Below, one piece after another: positions 17,130 through 26,008 of a stretch of 64,000 nucleotides of DNA. A model generated the notes under the pieces. That model saw nothing but the letters and a program-made list of their open reading frames with translations. It was not told the DNA's origin and did no database searches. Position 1 is the first letter of the stretch. Each line of letters starts with the position of its first letter. Position numbers and translations under genes: made by a program. The stretch lies in the NCBI GenBank assembly GCA_003388505.1, contig QQVO01000032.1:1-64000 (forward strand). Reading direction: 5' to 3'. This DNA comes from Planctomycetota bacterium. Its GTDB lineage: Bacteria > Planctomycetota > Planctomycetia > Planctomycetales > Planctomycetaceae.

Positions 17130-18338
17130 TCAAAACGCCGCCCGGTAGATTTTCAGAATATCGGACTCTGCCACCGGACGGGGTGTGAGAGCCATCAGCC
17201 GTTTGATGGTAAAGGCCTTGGCGGCGAACTCGGAAAGTTGTTCGTCGCGGCCGCCCAGGTCGCGGATGCGGGAGCGAACGCCGACGGCCCGGCTGACTTC
17301 CTCAACGACGGTGATGGCGTTCATGGCTGCGTCCTCGATGGAAAGAACGCCGGTTTCAACTCCCAATAGTTCGGCGAGGCGGGCCAGTTCACTCGTGCGT
17401 TCGGGAAGCACGAAGCGCAAGACGTGCGGCAAGAGCAACCCGTTGCCTTCGCCGTGAGAGCAGTGAAGCGCGCCGCCGAGGGGGTACTCCATGGCATGCA
17501 CCAGCGCGACGGCGGCGTTGGAGAAGGCGAGACCGGCGAGGGTGGCGGCGAGCGACATGCCGGCGCGGGCGTCGATGTTCTGCGGTTGTTCGACAGCCGT
17601 GACGAGATGTTCTGCAATGAGAGCGACAGCTCTTTCGGCCAGCGCGTCCGCCAGTGGGAATTTCCCCTCGTAGGGAAAGAGCGTCCCGGCCGGGACGTCG
17701 AGATCGGTGGAGTACGTGGCGAGGTAGGCTTCGACGGCGTGCGTGAGGGCGTCGATTCCGCTGTCGGCGGTGGGCTTGGGCGGACAGGAAACAGTCAACT
17801 CGGGATCAACGACCGCCGCCGTGGGCCTGAGGTAGGGGCTGAGCGTGCTGACCTTGGTGCAGTTTTCGTGATCAGTGAGCACGGCGGCGTGCGAGACTTC
17901 GCTGCCTGTGCCGGCGGTGGTGGGGACGCAGATCAGCGGAACGACCGGCCCGGGGACGTTGTCGAAGTCGAAGTAATCGCGATACGTTCCGCCGTGCGTG
18001 AAGACGGCGGCGGTGATCTTGGCGAGGTCCATATTGCTGCCCCCGCCGAGTCCGAGGATTGCGTCGGGCTTGCACTCGCGGGCAGCCGCGATGGCGCGGT
18101 TTGCACATTCAAAGGAGGGTTCCGGTTCTCCTTCGTCGAAGAGGATGACATCGACGCCGGCCGACTTGAGGGGCTGCGCGACGCGCTGGGCGATTCCGGC
18201 GTCGACGAGATTGGAATCTGTGAGGATGAGCAGGCGGCGGGTCGAAAGTCGGTCCGCGATTGCGGCGAGTTCGCGCACAGCGCCGCAGCCAAAGACGAGG
18301 CGACCGGCCGACGAGAAGTTCCAGATGGTGCGGGACAT
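17130..18338 (-). CDS. Iron-containing alcohol dehydrogenase
   Basis: The 402-residue protein matches group III metal-dependent ADHs. The cofactor part has AILGLGGGSNMDLAKITAA (GGGS loop) and PTTAGTGSEVSHAAVL. The metal site uses Asp and His in DSGIDALTHAVEAY and His residues in LVHAMEYPLGGALHCSHGEGNGLLLPHVLRF. All expected ligands are visible, so it should reduce aldehydes or oxidise alcohols with NAD(P)H. The next gene downstream is a sugar-binding-domain protein. The physiological substrate is not evident. Confidence 0.94.
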   Translation of the reverse strand: MSRTIWNFSSAGRLVFGCGAVRELAAIADRLSTRRLLILTDSNLVDAGIAQRVAQPLKSAGVDVILFDEGEPEPSFECANRAIAAARECKPDAILGLGGGSNMDLAKITAAVFTHGGTYRDYFDFDNVPGPVVPLICVPTTAGTGSEVSHAAVLTDHENCTKVSTLSPYLRPTAAVVDPELTVSCPPKPTADSGIDALTHAVEAYLATYSTDLDVPAGTLFPYEGKFPLADALAERAVALIAEHLVTAVEQPQNIDARAGMSLAATLAGLAFSNAAVALVHAMEYPLGGALHCSHGEGNGLLLPHVLRFVLPERTSELARLAELLGVETGVLSIEDAAMNAITVVEEVSRAVGVRSRIRDLGGRDEQLSEFAAKAFTIKRLMALTPRPVAESDILKIYRAAF

Positions 18339-18490
18339 GAGGGCTGAAGGCCGTTCGATCGAAGTGTGTACCGAAGCGCCACTGTGGCGAGGGTGGAACC
18401 CGCCGTCAATGGCGGGGCGTGAAGCTGCCGGACGGGAGCGTTTGCTGACGCGGAGTCGTGGGCGATCGAAATCGCGGCGTTAGGCGCAGG

Positions 18491-18919
18491 TCAGTGTTTC
18501 TCGCGCACCGGGAAAAAGAGCGCCTTCTTTTCGCCGGGGAGCGTGAAGTCGAATCCGCAGGACTTGAAGAACTCGTCCTGTGAGGTAATCGCCATGACCT
18601 CGAAGACGCCGCGGCGCTCGGCGAGCTGCAGACACTCACGGACGAGTCGCCGGCCGATTCCCATTCCCTGCGCAGCGGGCGCGACGCAGAGGCTGCGGAT
18701 CTCGCCGAGCTTGGGCGAGTAGACTTCCAGGGCGGCGAACCCGATGATTCCGTGATTCGATTCCGCCAGGAATCCTGTGGAGAGGAGTTGGTTGAGTTCC
18801 TCTTTCGTGCGGGGCAGGATTCTTCCGTCCTCGACGAACGGCGCGATGAAGGATTCGAGAGCGTCGAGATCATCCGGCGTTGTGGCACGGACCTGGAACG
18901 GAGCGTCGTCGCTGGGCAT
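18491..18919 (-). CDS. GNAT-family N-acetyltransferase, ArgA-like
   Basis: The 142-residue protein carries the GNAT core: VRATTPDDLDALESFI, IIGFAALEVYSPKLGEIRSLCVAP, then the acetyl-CoA loop QGMGIGRRLVRECLQLAERRG and VMAITSQDEFFKSCGFDF. The spacing and the EIRSLCVAP and FFKSCGF blocks resemble the acetyltransferase domain of N-acetylglutamate synthases, the single-domain type found in several phyla. Arginine biosynthesis is possible, but no arg genes are nearby. It lies 33 bp downstream of the GroES-like gene. Confidence 0.85.
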   Translation of the reverse strand: MPSDDAPFQVRATTPDDLDALESFIAPFVEDGRILPRTKEELNQLLSTGFLAESNHGIIGFAALEVYSPKLGEIRSLCVAPAAQGMGIGRRLVRECLQLAERRGVFEVMAITSQDEFFKSCGFDFTLPGEKKALFFPVREKH

Positions 18920-18952
18920 CGTGCGAGGTGGTGCGCGGAGGGAGGAAGACGA

Positions 18953-19315
18953 TCATTCCATGTCGTCGGAACCGGGAAAGCCGTCCACTTCGCCGGACTG
19001 GTCGGACGTTTCGGCCGAGGCTTTGGGGGCCCGGCGGAACACGGCGACGACGTCGTCGATATTGACGACGAACAGCACGTTGTCGGGTTCGAAGTCGACG
19101 GGAATCGCGTTTCTGGGATTGAACAGCACCTTGTCGTACTTCCTGACGGGAAACAATTCGTCATTCTCGACTTCGGCGCTGATTTCGACAACGCGTCCGG
19201 TGATCGTGGGGATCTCCGCCTTGTCGGGGAGTACGATTCCGCCGCGCGTCGCTTGCCGTCCCTCGTCCTTGCGGATCAGGATGCGTGGTCCCAGCGGTTC
19301 AACAAAATCGTTCAC
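18953..19315 (-). CDS. GroES-like co-chaperonin (divergent)
   Basis: The 120-residue protein starts at a GTG and matches the Cpn10 fold: VEPLGPRILIRKDEGRQATRGGIVLPDKAEIPTITGRVVEIS, then DKVLFNPRNAIPVDF and NVLFVVNIDDVVAVF. The mobile-loop region (RQATRGGIVLPD) is recognisable. Normal GroES is about 97 residues; this one ends with an extra acidic, Ser-rich tail (RRAPKASAETSDQSG...DDME). No groEL is adjacent, which suggests a second, specialised co-chaperonin. It probably forms a two-gene unit with the GNAT gene. Confidence 0.8.
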   Translation of the reverse strand: MNDFVEPLGPRILIRKDEGRQATRGGIVLPDKAEIPTITGRVVEISAEVENDELFPVRKYDKVLFNPRNAIPVDFEPDNVLFVVNIDDVVAVFRRAPKASAETSDQSGEVDGFPGSDDME

Positions 19316-19530
19316 GGTCAGTCACCCTGCATTCTCTGAAATCGCAGCGCGAAGGGGCTGCAATTCGGGTGTGGAATTGATCTTTCACAGAGGGGGCTTC
19401 GGCGTCTATTGCATTATACGCAACACGGGGTCGCGCGGCGACCTGTCTTCGTTCCGGAAAAGGCGGCACGGGCCGGATTCAAGACGGACGCAAAGGATGC
19501 TCTTCCCCTGACGTCGCCATTTGAAACGGC

Positions 19531-19554
19531 GCGCTCCCCTGCGGGTCACGGCGA
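19531..19554 (+). repeat. Short dispersed repeat (24 bp), copy 2
   Basis: This copy matches 7522-7545 at 23 of 24 positions (GCGCTCCCCTGCGGGTC then ACGGCGA here, GCGGCGA there). Confidence 0.5.
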
Positions 19555-19626
19555 GAGCGCTTTTCGGAACTGTGTTTGTGCTGAGGGGGTCGGTTGGCTG
19601 GAGTTCGTCACCTCCGGCGAAGATGC

Positions 19627-19661
19627 GGGTCGAGAGCCGAGAGTCAAGAGCCGAGGGTCCG
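19627..19661 (+). repeat. Degenerate heptanucleotide repeat array (GAGyCrA type)
   Basis: Five successive 7-mers read GGGTCGA, GAGCCGA, GAGTCAA, GAGCCGA, GGGTCCG. The same consensus recurs seven times inside asnS (51678-51726, minus strand). The array resembles short tandemly repeated heptamer elements known from other bacteria, such as the STRR sequences of cyanobacteria. Confidence 0.75.
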
Positions 19662-19691
19662 AAATCGCTGACGGCTCGTCTCAGAAAGGAC

Positions 19692-19719
19692 GATGGTCTA
19701 TCGACTATGGACCATCGAC
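19692..19719 (+). repeat. Degenerate heptanucleotide repeat array (TATsGAC type)
   Basis: Four successive 7-mers read GATGGTC, TATCGAC, TATGGAC, CATCGAC. They follow the first array after 30 bp. The pairing of a GAGyCrA array with an nnTCGAC-type array is also seen within asnS. Confidence 0.7.
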
Positions 19720-19870
19720 CGTTCTCGGTGATGCATCCGCAAATCAGGAACGGATCGTTGTCGGGGGCCACAGACCGATTTGCAAGGCGCTCTCAACGGA
19801 TCCTGTCGGCAAGTGTGGGCCTGGTGGGCCGTCCAGGCTGACATTGCGAGGTTGGCCGCGTTCGTGAAAT

Positions 19871-22624
19871 TCAACTCGCCGAGCGGACTTTCTCTCGCCG
19901 GGCCGGGCCGAATTTGACATGCGGGGCGGGCAGCGGACGTTTGGCCGCGGTCGCTTCGTCGACGGTTCGGGCCGGGATGGAACGCTCCAGAAGCGCACCG
20001 AGCGGTCCGGCCAGTAAAGCGGGGAGCAGAACGAGGTCGGCGAAGAGGGCTGCGCCGATCAGCGCGGACATGAGCCAGCCGAAGCGACTGATGAGGACGA
20101 GTTCAGCGGGCGCGAGCATGAGCAGGCCGATTCCGACGGCGACGCTGGTCTGCCACATGGCGGGTCCGCAGTGGGCGAGGGCTTCGATGACGGCGCGCTG
20201 GCGGGATCGCCCGGAACGGATGCCGTGTCGGAACCAGGTCAAGAGATGGAGTGTCCCGTCGACGGCGATGCCGAGCGCGACGGAGGCGGTGATCATCGCT
20301 CCGATGTCAATGCGTTGACCGGCAAATGAAACAACGCCGAAGACAAAGCCGATCGGGAGCACGTTGGGCAGCATACAGACGAGAGTGGCGAGAGGATTGC
20401 GGAGCGTCCAGAAGATGACTCCGGCGATGACGAAGAAGGCCAGGCCGAAGCTCCAGATGAGACTGCGGACGATGGCCCGTTGCGTGCGGTCGAACAGGGG
20501 CGCCATTCCGGTGACGACGTGACTGGCCCCCTGGTGATAGCGAGTGACGGACTGGACGGCTTCGTCGAGTTCCGCCGTGAGCCGGCCGTAATTCACGTCG
20601 GTCAGCAGATCGGCCTGAGCGGAGATCCGCCAGAGTTCGTCTCCGGCGCCGTTGAGTCCGGCGTCGCCGTCTTCAAGCCAGTCGGTCGGTTCATCGGCGA
20701 CGGTGAGGAAGGAAGCCGTCCCGCTCTCTTCGCCATCCTTGATGCGGCGTTCAGTCTCGTTGGAACGCCGATTGTAGGTGATTCGCGAGACGCGGCTGGC
20801 GTTTTCACCGGGGGCTTCCCTCTCCGGAAGGAAGTCGGCCAGCGACATGCTGCCGGAGATGCTTGGATGCGAGCGGACCTTGTTCTCGATTTCGCGGACG
20901 ATTTCGAGCCTTTCGAGGAAGCGGTGCTGATGCTGCGCTTCGGGCGTGAAGCGAACGATCAAGTCGATCGGCGTGATGCCGGTCAGGTTTTGCTCGATGA
21001 ACCGGTAGTCCTGCATCAGCGGCGAGTCCGGTTGGAAATTGCGGACGACCTTTGTTTCGGTCTGGAACCGCGACAGTCCGCAGGCGCCGGCGAGGAGGAT
21101 TGCGCAACTGACGGCGCTGGCTGTCCAGGGACGGCGGGTGATGAGAGCGCCGAGGGAGTACCACGGCCGTTCATTGGAGGCGGACACGACCGGCGGACGC
21201 AGACGGGTGATCTGGAGGATTGCGGGAAGTCCGTAGAGCACGAGTCCGAGCCCAATCAGACATCCCAGAGCCGAGAATCCACCGAACTGGCGCACCGGAG
21301 AGAGGGGACTGGTGCAGAGCGTGAGCAATCCGACGGCGGTGGTCAGGCTGGCCATGACGCATGGTTGCCGGGCCATATCCAGCGCGCGCTGCACGGCGGT
21401 CTGCGGGTCGTCTGCGGAGGCATGTTTCCAATAGTTGGCGACGTGGATCGCGCAGGAGAGCGCGAGAACCATGAGCAGCGTAGGCATCACCACCAGCACC
21501 ATGTTCATCGAATGACCGGTGATCGGGACGAGCGAAACGCCCGCCATGGTGGCGTAGAAGGTGAGTCCGACGACGAGCGCGCCGAGCCCGAGATGTCTGA
21601 GGAAATACATGGCGAGGGCGATGCCGATGAGGCCGGAGAGCAGCACGACGGAGCGGCGGGGCAGCTTCCAGACGGGCGCCTCCCGGTTCCAGGCGGCGCG
21701 TTTCATGGAACGGTTCAGTTCGACGAGCGCGACCGGCCGTCCGCCGAGGTGCAAGTCTGCTTCGGAGACGCCTGCGGCGAGCGCCGCCTCACGGATGGCC
21801 GTGACCGAGTTGGTGAGTTCGGAGTTCCCGGCGTCGGAGAGCGTCACCGCGACGGCCACGGGCGATCCGGCGGCGAAGAAGCAGTCCTCCACGAGGCGGC
21901 GGCCGTCCGGCTCGTCGAGCGTGGGGAATCCGATCTGTTCCAGCAGAACGCGGCGGACCTGCATGGCAGTGATCGACTCGGGACGCAGTCCGGGACATGT
22001 GAGCTGCAGATCGTGAGACGGAATCTCGATGGAGAGGGGGGGCGCGGCCGAGTCGCTCTCGCTCAGATTCCAGGTTTCTACGGGATCAATGACCTGCGGT
22101 TCGATGTTGAGTCGGCTGCGGACGGCCTCCACAATCTGCCGCACTGTTTTGTCCCGCGACTTCCGCCCGGCGTCGGTGAGACGCACCTTCAAAGGACCGG
22201 CGCCGATGAGGACGCTTTCCAGCCGGCGGACGGCTTCGTCCTGTTCGATGTTGCGATCGGTCATCCGCGTGACGACGTCGCTGGGGGTCACGACCTTTTT
22301 CACGTAGGGGCTGCCACCGCGGCGGACCCCGTCTTCGTCGACGGCGCCGAGCAAGTCGGCGGCGAGGTGGCCGATGCGGGGATCGTCGATCGTGCTGCCT
22401 TCCCAGGTGACGAGGATGCGATCATCGCTGGGAAACTGATCCTTGTACCAGGTGTAGATGCGTCCCTCGGGATCATCTTCCGGCAGCCAGGCTTCGACGT
22501 CGTTCTCGAGATGGATGTGCTTGACGGCTCGCAGCACGAAGGGCGCGACAAACAGCATTGCTGCGAGAATCCAGATCGCCGTGCCGTGTCCCCAGGGGTC
22601 ACGTTTCTCGAGAATGTTTCGCAT
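19871..22624 (-). CDS. MMPL/RND-family transporter
   Basis: The 917-residue protein, read from the ATG at 22624, starts NILEKRDPWGHGTAIWILAAMLFVAPF. A first periplasmic domain follows (LENDVEAWLPEDDPEGRIYTWYKDQFPSDDRILVTWEG). The topology is the RND one: TM1, large loop, TM2-6 (HVANYWKHAS and a sterol-sensing-like helix cluster near residues 330-510), a second loop, then TM8-12 ending in VLLPALLAGPLGALL. It fits MMPL/HpnN-type exporters that move lipids or hydrophobic compounds with proton motive force. A KAS III-like synthase lies upstream on the same strand, which suggests lipid export (inference). Confidence 0.9.
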   Translation of the reverse strand: MRNILEKRDPWGHGTAIWILAAMLFVAPFVLRAVKHIHLENDVEAWLPEDDPEGRIYTWYKDQFPSDDRILVTWEGSTIDDPRIGHLAADLLGAVDEDGVRRGGSPYVKKVVTPSDVVTRMTDRNIEQDEAVRRLESVLIGAGPLKVRLTDAGRKSRDKTVRQIVEAVRSRLNIEPQVIDPVETWNLSESDSAAPPLSIEIPSHDLQLTCPGLRPESITAMQVRRVLLEQIGFPTLDEPDGRRLVEDCFFAAGSPVAVAVTLSDAGNSELTNSVTAIREAALAAGVSEADLHLGGRPVALVELNRSMKRAAWNREAPVWKLPRRSVVLLSGLIGIALAMYFLRHLGLGALVVGLTFYATMAGVSLVPITGHSMNMVLVVMPTLLMVLALSCAIHVANYWKHASADDPQTAVQRALDMARQPCVMASLTTAVGLLTLCTSPLSPVRQFGGFSALGCLIGLGLVLYGLPAILQITRLRPPVVSASNERPWYSLGALITRRPWTASAVSCAILLAGACGLSRFQTETKVVRNFQPDSPLMQDYRFIEQNLTGITPIDLIVRFTPEAQHQHRFLERLEIVREIENKVRSHPSISGSMSLADFLPEREAPGENASRVSRITYNRRSNETERRIKDGEESGTASFLTVADEPTDWLEDGDAGLNGAGDELWRISAQADLLTDVNYGRLTAELDEAVQSVTRYHQGASHVVTGMAPLFDRTQRAIVRSLIWSFGLAFFVIAGVIFWTLRNPLATLVCMLPNVLPIGFVFGVVSFAGQRIDIGAMITASVALGIAVDGTLHLLTWFRHGIRSGRSRQRAVIEALAHCGPAMWQTSVAVGIGLLMLAPAELVLISRFGWLMSALIGAALFADLVLLPALLAGPLGALLERSIPARTVDEATAAKRPLPAPHVKFGPARREKVRSAS

Positions 22625-23030
22625 GGAGTCTGCTCTGCTGAGAGGTCGTCGCGGTCCGAATCGTGGCGGCGTTGTGCCCTTGCTGGCAGGCCTGTATTCC
22701 GCCAAAGCCGCAGTGCACTGAAACTCACTCTAGACCGTTGATGAGGCGTCACTTGCCGCACTCATTGCACGAAGTGCTGAGTGCGGGCGGGTGGTCGGCC
22801 TTGGGTGAATCGCCGCCGGCAGAAATTGCCGGGACGAGTTGTGATGACCGACCGGCCGGTATCTTCCCATCGTCGAATTGGAGGGGCAGACTTTTCGCAG
22901 TGCGAGCCGGAGGTGGTTTCGTTACAGGAATCGCAACGCAGGCAACGATCTGCGAAGCGCGGGGATCGAGGGGGAGTGTTCCGACCGGGTTGAGTTTGCC
23001 GGAGGAAGTGGAGAGGGGAGGCGCGCTGCG
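22625..23030. other. 406-bp intergenic region, nothing recognised
   Basis: No gene, repeat or clear promoter could be supported between the transporter start and the end of the KAS III-like gene. Open frames here look like non-coding shadows. Confidence 0.5.
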
Positions 23031-24086
23031 TCAGTCGTGCGCCCAGTCGAGTCCCAACATCAGCACGTTGAGACCGCTGCCAATTCCGAGCAGGGCCGTC
23101 CGATCTCCGGGGTTGATGTGCCGGTGCTCGATCGCGAGCGCGGCGGCGGTGGGCAGCGCTGCGGCGCCGGTGTTGCCCAGATACTCGACGGTGGGATAAT
23201 CGAAATTCTCCGGCAGGGAGAGCCGTTCGAGCAAGAGTCGGCGATGCGCGCGACCAACCTGATGTGTGACGACGCGCGTGACGTCGGTCGGTTGCCAGTT
23301 GCAGGCATCGAGAAAGCGGGGCCAGGCGCGCTCGGCGAGATTGACTCCGGCATGCAGGAGCGCCTCGGAATTGGTGCTCATTCGCGGTCGATGGTCGGCA
23401 GAATCGGCCGGATTGACTCCGCCGGAGCAGAGCTGGTGGCTGGTGGTGTCGGCCTGAAACCAGCCGCCGACGAGTTGCATTCCGGACCTGGAGAGTTTTC
23501 GGTCGCAGAGGACGACCGCCGCCGATCCGGAGCCGATGGTCAGGGATGCGAACTCAGGTTTGACGTCCTTGCGGGTCAGGCGAGTGTCGGTGAGCAGTCG
23601 ATCGATGGTTCCTTCGACGAGCGGGCGTCCGACCTCGGTCCCGACGACGACGCCGGCGCGAATGCGGCCGAGTTCGATCATGTCGGCGATCATGACGATG
23701 CCGTTAAGCAGGCCGAGGCAGGCATTGCTCACGTCGAGGACGAGCGCGTTCTCGGGGAGTCCGGCGGCGTGATGCACGCCGGACGCGGTCGCCGGCTCAA
23801 GCTGGTCGCGGCAGACCGATCCGTGGACGAGAGCGCCGACATCCCGTGGTTCGATGTCTGCCGCCTGGAGCGCGTCGCGAACCGTCTGCGCACTGACCTG
23901 TCCGGGCGTCGTCCCGGGATCGTAGAAGCGGCGTTCGCGGATGCCGGTCATTAACTCAAGCCGGCCGGCCGGCAAGGCGAGGCGGTCGTAGACCGGGGCG
24001 AGGCGGTCTTCGATCTCCTCAGAAGTGACCGTGTGAGGCGGGAGGGAACAGGTGAACGCCTCGACGGCGACGTGTTGATAACGCAT
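23031..24086 (-). CDS. 3-oxoacyl-ACP synthase III-like enzyme (FabH/OleA type)
   Basis: The 351-residue thiolase-fold protein has a complete catalytic triad: Cys123 in DVSNACLGLLNG, His in VVTHQVGRAH and Asn in YLGNTGAAALP. The C-terminal glycine loop is ALLGIGSGLNVLMLGLDW. FabH normally has HQAN at the His site, whereas this has HQVG, as in the branch that includes OleA-like and planctomycete KAS III homologues. It probably condenses two acyl thioesters. No oleB, oleC or oleD gene is in the window, so olefin synthesis is not supported. The MMPL exporter lies downstream. Confidence 0.88.
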   Translation of the reverse strand: MRYQHVAVEAFTCSLPPHTVTSEEIEDRLAPVYDRLALPAGRLELMTGIRERRFYDPGTTPGQVSAQTVRDALQAADIEPRDVGALVHGSVCRDQLEPATASGVHHAAGLPENALVLDVSNACLGLLNGIVMIADMIELGRIRAGVVVGTEVGRPLVEGTIDRLLTDTRLTRKDVKPEFASLTIGSGSAAVVLCDRKLSRSGMQLVGGWFQADTTSHQLCSGGVNPADSADHRPRMSTNSEALLHAGVNLAERAWPRFLDACNWQPTDVTRVVTHQVGRAHRRLLLERLSLPENFDYPTVEYLGNTGAAALPTAAALAIEHRHINPGDRTALLGIGSGLNVLMLGLDWAHD

Positions 24087-24181
24087 CAGGGGCGTTTTCT
24101 GCGGCCGCGCGAAGTTGGCGTGTGCGACCTGAGGGGGAGGACAGGGGGGTCATCCGGTCGGTCGACGACGCGGGCGAGCGG

Positions 24182-24385
24182 TCAAACCGAGGCCGCCTCG
24201 GAAATCGGTGCGCTGTTGACGATTTCCTCGAGTTCACCGATCTGGGCGTAGCGGGCTTTGCGGTCGGCAGCGATCGCCTCGGAGTAATCCTGAACGTCGA
24301 GTTCCACCGAACTGCGGACAAACCGCAGCCCCTGCAGGAGAATCTGTTGCTGTTCGCGCGTCAGTTCAAATGTTTGATTGGCCAT
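24182..24385 (-). CDS. Small conserved-looking hypothetical protein
   Basis: The 67-residue protein MANQTFELTREQQQILLQGL... is entirely helical in pattern, highly polar, and has no signal peptide or membrane segment. The heptad-like FELTREQQQILLQGLRFVRSSVELDV followed by KARYAQIGELEEIVNSA suggests a helical hairpin. A plausible promoter lies about 190 bp upstream. The family was not identified. Confidence 0.6.
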   Translation of the reverse strand: MANQTFELTREQQQILLQGLRFVRSSVELDVQDYSEAIAADRKARYAQIGELEEIVNSAPISEAASV

Positions 24386-24722
24386 TTGCTCTCGAGTCTT
24401 TGAACCGTAAGCGACCCGGTTTCCCGGCGGAGCGACATCCCTGGCTGTTCAGCTCGGTCTTTTTGGGGTTGCAGAAGTTGGTTTCTCGACTCAGCCGACC
24501 TGATCCTGGCCGAGTCGTCACCGGACGGGAAACGCATTGGCTCTGTCCGTCCGGCCATTAAGTGTATGCATCGTAATATCCGCAGCCAACCTTTGCTATC
24601 AACGACCGTGCAAACCGTGCAACGGCGATCCGAACGACCCGGGGCGTTAAATCCGCGTCCGGCCGCTGCGAGCGTTTCCGCCGAAATACGCGGCACAATC
24701 CGCACGAGACAACTTTGCGCTG
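24386..24722. other. 337-bp intergenic region with a likely minus-strand promoter
   Basis: No gene is supported here. It holds a sigma-70-like promoter for the small minus-strand gene and nothing else recognised. Confidence 0.5.
24573..24602 (-). promoter_or_regulatory. Possible promoter of the 67-residue gene
   Basis: On the minus strand TTGATA (24602-24597), 18-bp spacing, TATTAC (24578-24573). It predicts a long leader of about 180 nt before the start at 24385. Confidence 0.35.
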
Positions 24723-25718
24723 CTATTGGCTGCCATTGTTGACGTGCAACTGTCCGCGCGAGAACGCCTCGGCCATTGCTTTGGGAACTTCGGCCTCGGC
24801 CAGCACGACGTGGGCGCGGTTTTCCTGCGTGCGGGCCTGCATTTCCTGCTCCTGGGCCACGGCTTCGGCGCGGCGTTGTTCGGCCTTGGCGCGAGCCACG
24901 CGGATGTCGGCCTCGGCCTGATCGGCCTGAAGCCGGGCACCGACGTTGTCACCGACGTCGATATCGGCAATGTCGATCGAAACGATCTCGTAGGCAGTTT
25001 GCGAGTCCAGGCTTTTTCGCAGAACGGCCTCGGCGATGAGGGCGGGATTCGCGAGCACGACCTTGTGCGACTCCGAGGAGCCGATGGCGGAAACGATCCC
25101 TTCGCCGACGCGAGCGATGATCGTGTCCTCGGTGGCGCCTCCGACAAGTTGCGCGATGTTGGTCCGGACGGTGACACGGGCGCGGGCCTTGAGTTGAATG
25201 CCGTCCTTGGCGACGCCGTCGAGCGTTGTTCGGCCGCGGCGCGGATCGGGGCAATCGATGACCTTCGGATCGACGCTGGTTTGCACGGCGTCGAGGACGT
25301 TCCGGCCGGAGAGGTCGATCGCGGCGGCCGTGTTCCAGTCGAGGTCGATGCGGGCGCGGTGGGCTGCGATGAGCGAGCGAACGACGCGGACGACGTTGCC
25401 GCCCGCCAGGTAGTGGGCCTCCATCCCGGCGGTTTCGATGCCTGTGAGTCCGGCCTGAACGGCGCTGATCTTTGCGTCGACGATGGCTGCGGGATTCACC
25501 TTCCGCAAGGACATGGCGACGATGGTCAGCGGCCCGATGCGGGCCTTGGTGACGAACGAGCGCAGCCAGAGGTTAAAGTACTTCCCGAACATAAAGAGGA
25601 AGATCAACCCCAGGATTCCGAGGAAGATGACTCCCAGAACGATCAAGACCTTCCACATATCGCCCGCGCCAAGCCCTTGGGCGGGAATGAACGCCGGCAG
25701 CACTTCCGTCGTCGACAA
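24723..25718 (-). CDS. floA: Flotillin-like protein FloA
   Basis: The 331-residue protein has an N-terminal membrane segment ([31 protein letters not shown]), then the FloA/YqfA body: [40 protein letters not shown]-like [31 protein letters not shown], and a long Ala/Glu/Arg-rich helix ([32 protein letters not shown]). It should oligomerise at the inner face of the membrane and mark ordered-lipid domains. A TTG start is used; it has a strong GGGAGAG at correct spacing, so it is preferred over the ATG at 25658. The terminal VNNGSQ is short for the family. Confidence 0.93.
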   Translation of the reverse strand: MSTTEVLPAFIPAQGLGAGDMWKVLIVLGVIFLGILGLIFLFMFGKYFNLWLRSFVTKARIGPLTIVAMSLRKVNPAAIVDAKISAVQAGLTGIETAGMEAHYLAGGNVVRVVRSLIAAHRARIDLDWNTAAAIDLSGRNVLDAVQTSVDPKVIDCPDPRRGRTTLDGVAKDGIQLKARARVTVRTNIAQLVGGATEDTIIARVGEGIVSAIGSSESHKVVLANPALIAEAVLRKSLDSQTAYEIVSIDIADIDVGDNVGARLQADQAEADIRVARAKAEQRRAEAVAQEQEMQARTQENRAHVVLAEAEVPKAMAEAFSRGQLHVNNGSQ

Positions 25719-25755
25719 GGCTACTCTCCCAACCGAAGGAATCAGACTTCCGCAA

Positions 25756-25826
25756 TGCCCTGTCAGGGCTTTTTCTCAGGGTTGACTGGACCGCGCATCC
25801 GTAGGAAAGCCTGCGGGATTCGTGCT
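25756..25826 (+). repeat. REP-like 71-bp repeat, left copy (inverted pair around yjbQ)
   Basis: It begins with the palindromic TGCCCTGTCAGGGCT (25756-25770) and ends with CCTGCGGGATTCGTGCT (25810-25826). The same two blocks, at the same spacing but in inverted orientation, lie at 26631-26702. The middle is poorly conserved. The two copies flank the yjbQ gene. Confidence 0.7.
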
Positions 25827-26008
25827 TTCATGAGAACCGCTCACCCGAAACTGAATCGACGGACCAGTCGTCGCGTGCGTGTATTGTAGAGTCGCCGACG
25901 CCGATTGCAATTTGAGCGGGTGGGGAACTCCGGGGGGGCCTGGCTTCGCTCCGACTCGCAGGGCCCCCTGCAACTCTCGAACGGGCGAATGCCGGGGAGG
26001 GGCTTGGT

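Larger units (their letters stand above)
19316..19870. other. 555-bp intergenic region holding heptamer arrays and a dispersed repeat
   Basis: No convincing gene is present. The region contains a copy of the 24-bp repeat (19531-19554) and two short arrays of degenerate 7-bp repeats (19627-19661 and 19692-19719). It separates the GroES-like gene start from the 3' end of the RND transporter gene. Confidence 0.7.

Noticed and set aside
20480-22741. A 753-codon plus-strand frame opposite the RND transporter
   Set aside because: The transporter frame has clear RND topology and motifs. The antisense frame is Gly/Asp-rich with no recognisable domain.
25756-25775. Rho-independent terminator (GCCCTGTCAGGGC followed by TTTTT)
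   Set aside because: The stem would need a one-base loop, and the same block recurs at 26688 as part of a repeat; termination is possible but not supported.
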